DNA of 64,000 bases from NCBI RefSeq assembly GCF_945859685.1, contig NC_079147.1:281085679-281149678 (forward strand), read 5' to 3'. Of the stretch, positions 58,101 to 64,000 are shown one piece after another. Position 1 is the stretch's first letter, and the number at the start of each line of letters is the position of its first letter. Made by a program: the position numbers and the translations under genes. The notes under the pieces were generated by a model. That model was not told where the DNA came from. It ran no database searches and saw nothing but the letters and a program-made list of their open reading frames with translations. This DNA comes from Eupeodes corollae (lineage: Eukaryota > Arthropoda > Insecta > Diptera > Syrphidae).

Positions 58101-61100
58101 GGTGTTTGCTAGTGACCAATATTAATAACTTTTTATTAATTATTTTTTTTATTTTCTTCTCTTTTAAATTAATATTAACTTTAAATTAATTTTTAAATTA
58201 CAACGTTATAATCTCAATATTACAAGTTTTGAACTTTAACAAAAAGAATTGTCAAAGTTCTTTAATCTAATTTGTTTTCTTTGGATAACATTATTCTAGA
58301 TGTAAGAATCACAAGTGTTGTTGGTTCGTGAGATATTTGAGTTTAACCAATTTTTTTTGAATTGCACCAAAAAATTGCACCCATTAAAAATCTGTTTTAA
58401 AATCAATTTTTAATACATGTTTCAAAGGTATGCGCGCTCATGAATTTTTAATTTGTCATAAGACGCAGATACCATATTCCTAATCTTTTTTTTTTCGAAA
58501 ATTGATACATTAAAAACAAAAAACGAAAAAACATTTGAATCTGTTAAAGTGGGTTTAAAAATTTCTCAGAGTATTGTTAATTCAGTCCAATTTTATTTAT
58601 TGTGCTTGTAAATTTATTGTTGATTCTACCGCTAGATAAAATTAGCTCAGTCACTTTGGTGAAAGTAGTGATGTTCATTGACTAACTAGTATTGTTAATA
58701 CAAATTCACACAAGTTTTCGAGGTAATTAATTTTTAAAGCCAACACAACAACACAAAGCTGTCTTTTTTATGAACATTTAAGGAATCGTTAATCATCTTT
58801 ATTTCTTTAAAATTTAATTCATTTATAGTAAACTATGTGGGTACTTTTTTCAAAGTAAAAAAAAAATTGGCTTAAGTCTTTATTTGAATTATGTATGTGC
58901 GTCGTATTTTAGAAATCAAGAATGGTGCTTAGATTGACTTTGAACTTCAAGTGATTCATTTTTCTTATAATCTTATCTCTATCCGTTTATACACCTTTGC
59001 ATGTCTCAATTCATAGTCTCGTTTTAATGATAAAAAACAAGCAAATTAAACGATAATATGTCTTCAATAAACTAAAGCAAAATAAATCTAGAACACATCA
59101 ATTAATAATAGTTCATTAAAATTTGGTAATACGTAATACATACATACTTTATGCGCGTGTCACAGTACGAATATTAGTTAGTTTTTATACCATTAGTCCA
59201 ACGAACTACAACTTGTGTGGCTTTTTTTTAAGTTGTTTCAACTTAGATTGTTAATGCATCTATATTAAGGAAAACAAATCACCACACACCGCATTGAAAA
59301 TCATTAACATTCCAACCACAAGCCATTTTGATTTATCTTTAAAACAATTTAGCTTCATAAGCCTGCAACTTTATTAAGAAAATTCATCTAAATCATATAC
59401 CTATAACCTATAGGACATAAATTCCTCTATCGCACTCTAAAGACTCATCATCTATCAATCTTTTCACAAAAATATATAAATTTTCTAAATAATGCGATGT
59501 GAATTCACGATATCAAAAAACAAAAATAAAAATGAAAATAAAAGCCTCTCATAAACAATGAATCAAACTCCACACAAAAATGAATTAATGACGTGACAAA
59601 ATGAATAAACCGACTAGGTACGAGTTCGAGTATAATAAAAACGATGATCTATGCGATAATGTCCAAGTTTAAGTGAATTATCTACGTCAAGATATGGCAA
59701 GAAGCCGGCAACGGGCGGCAGCGGTACTCACAGCTTTTTGGATATACAGAAATGATGATACGATATAGAAATAGGTATGTTCAGTTTAGTTCTCACTCAT
59801 CAGACACAAAAAGCCTTGAAATTCCGTATAGAATACTAACCAGAGCAATTGTTTGCATAAGAACACCAAAAACACAAAAATTCTACAACTCTGAGTCTAA
59901 GAGTGGGCGAGAAGATACCTAGTATTTGTTTAACGAAACAAAGTCTCAACAAAGTATCAAAAAATAAAGTTGTTGGAAATTCCCTTTATAACAGAAACTT
60001 ACCGTCAAAACAAACAATTAAAGTCATTCTATTAATTTTCTAAACCCCCGTACCTAAAGTCTTCAAAAATAAAGAACACAAAATTGAAATCCTACAACGG
60101 AAGCTCTCTACGTTCCCACAAATGCTTCTCTGCTCTATATATGGATGGCGGCAAAAACTTTTATCTCTTTTACAGAAAATATTATGTGAGAAAAACAAAC
60201 ATTATTTGAACATTATAGATCCCACACATAAACGTCATAGGAGCCCCCAAATCAAGTAGAACAATATATAAAGTATCTTAACTACCAACGTGATGTATCC
60301 AAAAGATACTTTTACGTAGCTACGCCATTCATTCCATTGATTATTATTATTATTGGTAAGTTGGAAAAATTCGTTAAAATGCAAGCACTGTCGCCCATGC
60401 TGAATGTTCTGCTCATAAATATATAGGGGCCACTGAATTACGCTCCCCAACTTCAACACCCACATACCCCTTTCAGAAGCAAAACAAAAAAGAGGGATCG
60501 ACACAAAACACTACGCATCGATTGATTGTGATAAAGCAAAATCAAAAATGATTTTGAAAACAAAAAAGAGGCCAGTGCACATTGTTAACTTTTAAAGCTA
60601 ATATCATTAGCTGATTTTTTAAGATTTTTTACCAATGAATGATTCTTATAACGTTATAATTCAATTGTTTATAAAATAAAATGTGACCGAGAAGCGCAAT
60701 ATTATAATTATATCGAGGAAAGTCATAACTTTAGCCTTGAGCTCAATTTAAGACGTATTATCAAGTATAGATATTTTTTTTTAAACCGTACATCAAGAAT
60801 GCAGAATTTTTGACCCATCTCTGTTTTCCATCTATTTTAATCTTTGATACCATTGTGCACTGGCATATTCTCATCCACATTATTAGGCATTGTGTTTAAT
60901 TTTTAAACATGTTAAGTGTAAAAATATTTAGTTTTTTGTTTAATTTCTTTTTTAAATTTTGTAGATAGAAATTAATTCGGAATCTTTGTTGTTTTTCGAG
61001 AGTATAGTGTCAAAAAAAACATTAATTGCCAATTGTGAAGCGTGTTTTAAGTATTTATATTTTTTTTTAAAACTTAATTTCCGTCGAATAAAGTTATTCG

Positions 61101-61142
61101 AAAGTTTAACATACTTGGGACGTAAACTATTTCGCAGTTTTT
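58101..61142. other. AT-rich stretch, nothing recognised
   Basis: No transposon, RNA gene or exon-like stretch was recognised in about 3 kb. The minus-strand frame at 60235-60504 contains an Asn run from a local (AAT)n and is treated as chance. Confidence 0.3.
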
Positions 61143-61290
61143 AAATGACAAGAATTACTCTTGGAGAACTTGTCAATTCCTCTCAAGAGGCATTACCTGT
61201 AAAAAGAACTTTAGATGGCATTTACATGAACGAACACAAGACCTCTGGAATGACAGTCCAACGCACTAACCATCACGCCTCGGGTGCTAC
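61143..61290 (-). mobile_element. tRNA-derived SINE, second copy, reverse orientation
   Basis: Read on the minus strand it gives GTGATGGTTAGTGCGTTGGA, CTGTCATTCCAGAGGTCTTG, a damaged B box, CATCTAAAGTTCTTTTTACA, then GAGAGGAATTGACAAGTTCT. This is the same order as 23135-23345. The A-box region is better kept here and the B box is worse, so the two copies decayed independently. Confidence 0.8.
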
Positions 61291-61689
61291 AAAATTATTA
61301 TTTCTGGCCGTTCTTATATTCTGAAAGATGGGTTATAATAAACTTTCAAACAGGGAAATCTTTCCTAAAATGATATATTTGAGTTCCAATAATCTTGAAA
61401 TACATAAAAAAAATCAAAAATTTTAAGATTCAACTTTACTTATCTGTCAAGCCGTAAATTTAAAAAGAAAACCTTAACAGATTTTGTCTTTTAAGGACAA
61501 GAAAAAAAATATATGATTTAAAATTGAACTCTTGATTATTCGTATTTCGTATTTATTTATGCAAATTTCACATTAAGATTATAATCTTATTATGAGTGAA
61601 GGCTTTACAATATTTAAGAATGTTCGAAAATGTTTAACAAAGCAAGATATACATAATTTTTCAACACGAATCCCGAAACTGCTTCCATT
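61291..61689. other. AT-rich stretch, nothing recognised
   Basis: A spacer between the SINE and the Jockey-like element; no feature seen. Confidence 0.3.
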
Positions 61690-62810
61690 ATCGTGGCTTT
61701 CGTGACATAAATGTTCATTCTTTATCTATTGATTGTTTACCAATAGATTAGAACTCAATCTATAGTCCATCGAACGTCAATGTTCAAATTGAGAATTTTA
61801 CGTTTTTAATGAACATGTTCCATTAAAAACTCGCTTTTTGAAATCACAAAGTTGTCCCTTTTTCTCTCTTGATATACTTAATGCAATTAAGGCAAGAGAT
61901 GTATCATATCGTCGATGGAAACGTTTCTGGTGTCCAGAAATGCTAAGCGAGTTTAAACGTTTACGTAATCATGTTACGATCTTGAAAAAATTTGCGAAAT
62001 ACAATTTTTATAGCAATGAGTTTAACTGAAATCGGTTATCAAAGTTTTTTGTTTTTAAAGTTTTGAAGATTGGCTTAAGAAAAGATGTCGAAGTTTGTGA
62101 TGACGATATTGATTTGAAGGATCGTACATTTTTTACTTCCTAAACAAAATTTAAATGTATATCCTCAAGAATTACAGAAAACTATGGACGCATACTCGGT
62201 AAGTGATGTGGATTTCTGCACTTGGACAATATTTATCCTGATTTAATTAAAATTCTCCTACCTCACATCTTCCATACAATAAAAATGACTTCTACCTACA
62301 TATCCCATATCTTGGATAGGAAGGAAATTAAAACACCACTATCAGGCTTTAAACAAAAATTTACAACTGTGATAACCTTTCTTGACTTTTCGAAGGCATT
62401 TGGTTGCGTGAATTATTATTCACTTCTCTAGCACAACTTAAAACCTTTTTTATTCATATTTGACTAATCGTATGGAAACCTTATAATTTTGTAATTGTAA
62501 ACTGTCTTTGTTCCTTCCTGATTTTACTGGTGTTCCTCACGGATCAATCCCTGGGCCTTTACTGTTTTCGTTGTTCATTAATGATCTGCCTTTTGTTTTG
62601 TCCTTCTGTCAATATCATGTCTACGATGATGATGTTCTATTTATGATTGGTCAACCCACAACGGGCTTAAACTAAATTCTGAAAAAAAACTAAAGCTTTT
62701 CCAATATCGAATACAAAAATTTCCCTCCGGTATATTGAATAATTTCATTAATGCTTATGTTACACAAATCAAAAACTTAGAACTGATCTTTAACTAATTG
62801 GGATTGTTGA
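61690..62810 (+). mobile_element. Jockey-like non-LTR retrotransposon, linker and reverse transcriptase, degraded
   Basis: A linker region (YRGFRDINVHSLSIDCLPID near 61690-61750, then NEHVPLKTRFLKS in another frame) leads to an open frame 61838-62029 with SLDILNAIKARDVSYRRWKR and MLSEFKRLRNHVTILKKFAK. The RT follows: TYISHILDRKEIKTPLSGFK and VITFLDFSKAFGCVNYYSLL near 62372-62430 (first catalytic Asp box, FDCVN type). GVPHGSIPGPLLFSLFINDL lies near 62532-62590. The catalytic box is YDDD (62622-62633) in place of YADD. Scattered C-terminal pieces run to about 62810. The layout is the same as in Jockey-type elements and resembles the pieces at 2235-3180 and 46005-47770. Frameshifts make it inactive. 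Confidence 0.87.
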
Positions 62811-64000
62811 CTAAATGATTGTTTAAAAAATTATCACAGATGGAGTTGAAAAATGATAAATAAATAAAATAAATATAAATTAAAGTTGCGATTTGAAATA
62901 CATACAAATACATATATGAAATGATGATCGGGAGAAAAAATAGAACTATGATATCCAAATCTTCAAACAAAATTAACAATGATTATTTTGTAAAATTTTT
63001 GACCAGTCAACTATAAAATTGACTTTTTGTGACTTAAAAGTCTCGGAAGCAGTTTTATATAAAAACACTATAAAGCTTCTTTCCTTTTAATTGTAAAAAT
63101 TTTGTGATCCGATTGTTAAACTAAGAAGCACTATTTGTCCAGAGGTCATAGTACAATTTCTGTCTATACCGTGTTTTTGTTTTAACCCGCCTATAAGAGT
63201 TTTTTCATAAAAAGTTTTTTTTTTTTTTAAATTAATATAAAGATAACTATAAAAAGCTTGAAATTAAATTTCTATAAATGACATCTATCAACCGATTCAA
63301 AGTGTTCATTCTATTTCTAATCACCTCCGTTCCACAGAGCTACATTTTTCCGAATAGAAGAAGAAGCTAGACTAGCGCGCGCTCAAGTACTCGTACTTAT
63401 AGCCACAGTCGTACGTATCTCGCCATGAGAGTACATTAGGCGTAATTGTATATTGCTTATGCGATTAACACGCCGTTAATTTGTTGTTCATGGGATGTGC
63501 ACTATACGCCGATAGAATATTTAATTAGCTATCTAGCTCCTCCGTCCATGCGGACGAACACCGAGCAACGACGACGACGGACGCACGACACAACCAAACC
63601 TATGAACAAACGATAGATTTTGACGAGTTGTATAGTGATGAGCTTCTCGTCTCGTTGTACTCGTATCTATCGAAGCCGCTTTGTACGGTGCGATGAGGCC
63701 GGCCGCTTTGATTGATCGATCGATCTTTGAGGCATAGTAGGTTAGATATAGGATAGGTTTAGGTATGCCTATAGATAGAATTCAGCCTCGATTTGGTGCA
63801 ATTTTGCTGCGTCGCACCGCGTAGCATTGCAATTGTCCTAAAAAGGGTCACCTTTGATGTGCTTTATAATGTTGATTATAATGATGACGAGAGTGTCAAT
63901 TCTGAAGCTATACTAAACTAACTTCAAAAGCATTTTTCTTTCATTCAAATTCAAAAACCTCCCTGCTATAACCTCCCTATCATTTGGATATAGCTGTTGG
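62811..64000. other. AT-rich, then less AT-rich end with short CG-containing runs
   Basis: From about 63340 the base composition becomes more even. The stretch contains a CGACGACGACGG run near 63569-63580 and a TGATTGATCGATCGATC run near 63709-63725. No coding domain was recognised. This could be regulatory DNA or the flank of a host gene beyond the right edge. Confidence 0.3.

Noticed and set aside
1..64000. CRISPR arrays, operons, rRNA genes, LTR retrotransposons
   Set aside because: No regularly spaced direct repeats with spacers, no gene clusters with ribosome-binding sites, no rRNA sequence, and no integrase, protease or paired long terminal repeats were recognised on either strand.

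Overview
This is an AT-rich stretch of animal nuclear DNA, most likely from an insect and probably a fly. The reasons are the very low gene density, the absence of operons or long open frames, and a dense layer of decayed insect-type transposable elements (Jockey-like and RNase H-bearing non-LTR retrotransposons, endonuclease-reverse transcriptase elements, Tc1/mariner transposases, a tRNA-derived SINE). The species is an inference; nothing here identifies it. No intact protein gene of the host is visible. The window reads as intergenic or long-intron DNA.

Layout. 1-10 kb: end of a reverse transcriptase (RT) fragment (1-730), a tail copy of an interspersed non-coding repeat (940-1222), a minus-strand Jockey-like RT (2235-3180), a broken Tc1 transposase (4985-5790) and a broken endonuclease-RT element (7995-9749). 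10-15 kb: two damaged copies of one mariner-like transposon (10010-10918 and 13968-14936) flank a 3-kb AT-rich block (10916-13960) that is crowded with the motif GGTGTA/TACACC in both orientations and bounded by a short inverted repeat. I do not recognise this block; it is the most unusual object in the window. 15-25 kb: an inverted-repeat candidate (15097-15681), a minus-strand RT plus RNase H element (17640-19460), a Jockey-like gag/endonuclease fragment (20925-21425), two long copies of the interspersed repeat (21505-22140, 23575-25027) and a SINE (23135-23345). 25-38 kb: an RT (27540-29470) with a MITE inserted just before its catalytic box, two members of one endonuclease-RT family (30178-31085 and 36010-37645, the second an internally deleted derivative that keeps both ends), and between them 31-36 kb of low-repeat DNA rich in TGTCA/TGACA.

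38-64 kb: an 18-bp perfect hairpin (38284-38325), a second MITE (41087-41268), a Jockey-like endonuclease fragment (46005-47770), a mariner C-terminus (51125-51285), an RT (51560-52850), a Tc1 DNA-binding domain (56528-56710), a degraded RTE-like RT (57290-58100), a second SINE copy in reverse orientation (61143-61290) and another Jockey-like RT (61690-62810).

Host coding potential is limited to a few short ATG-to-splice-donor stretches (6456-6539, 32417-32515, 49900-50079) and one exon-like stretch with an in-frame stop (45324-45476). All are weak calls from sequence alone. Element boundaries are approximate (tens of bases) because they rest on reading translated fragments across frameshifts.
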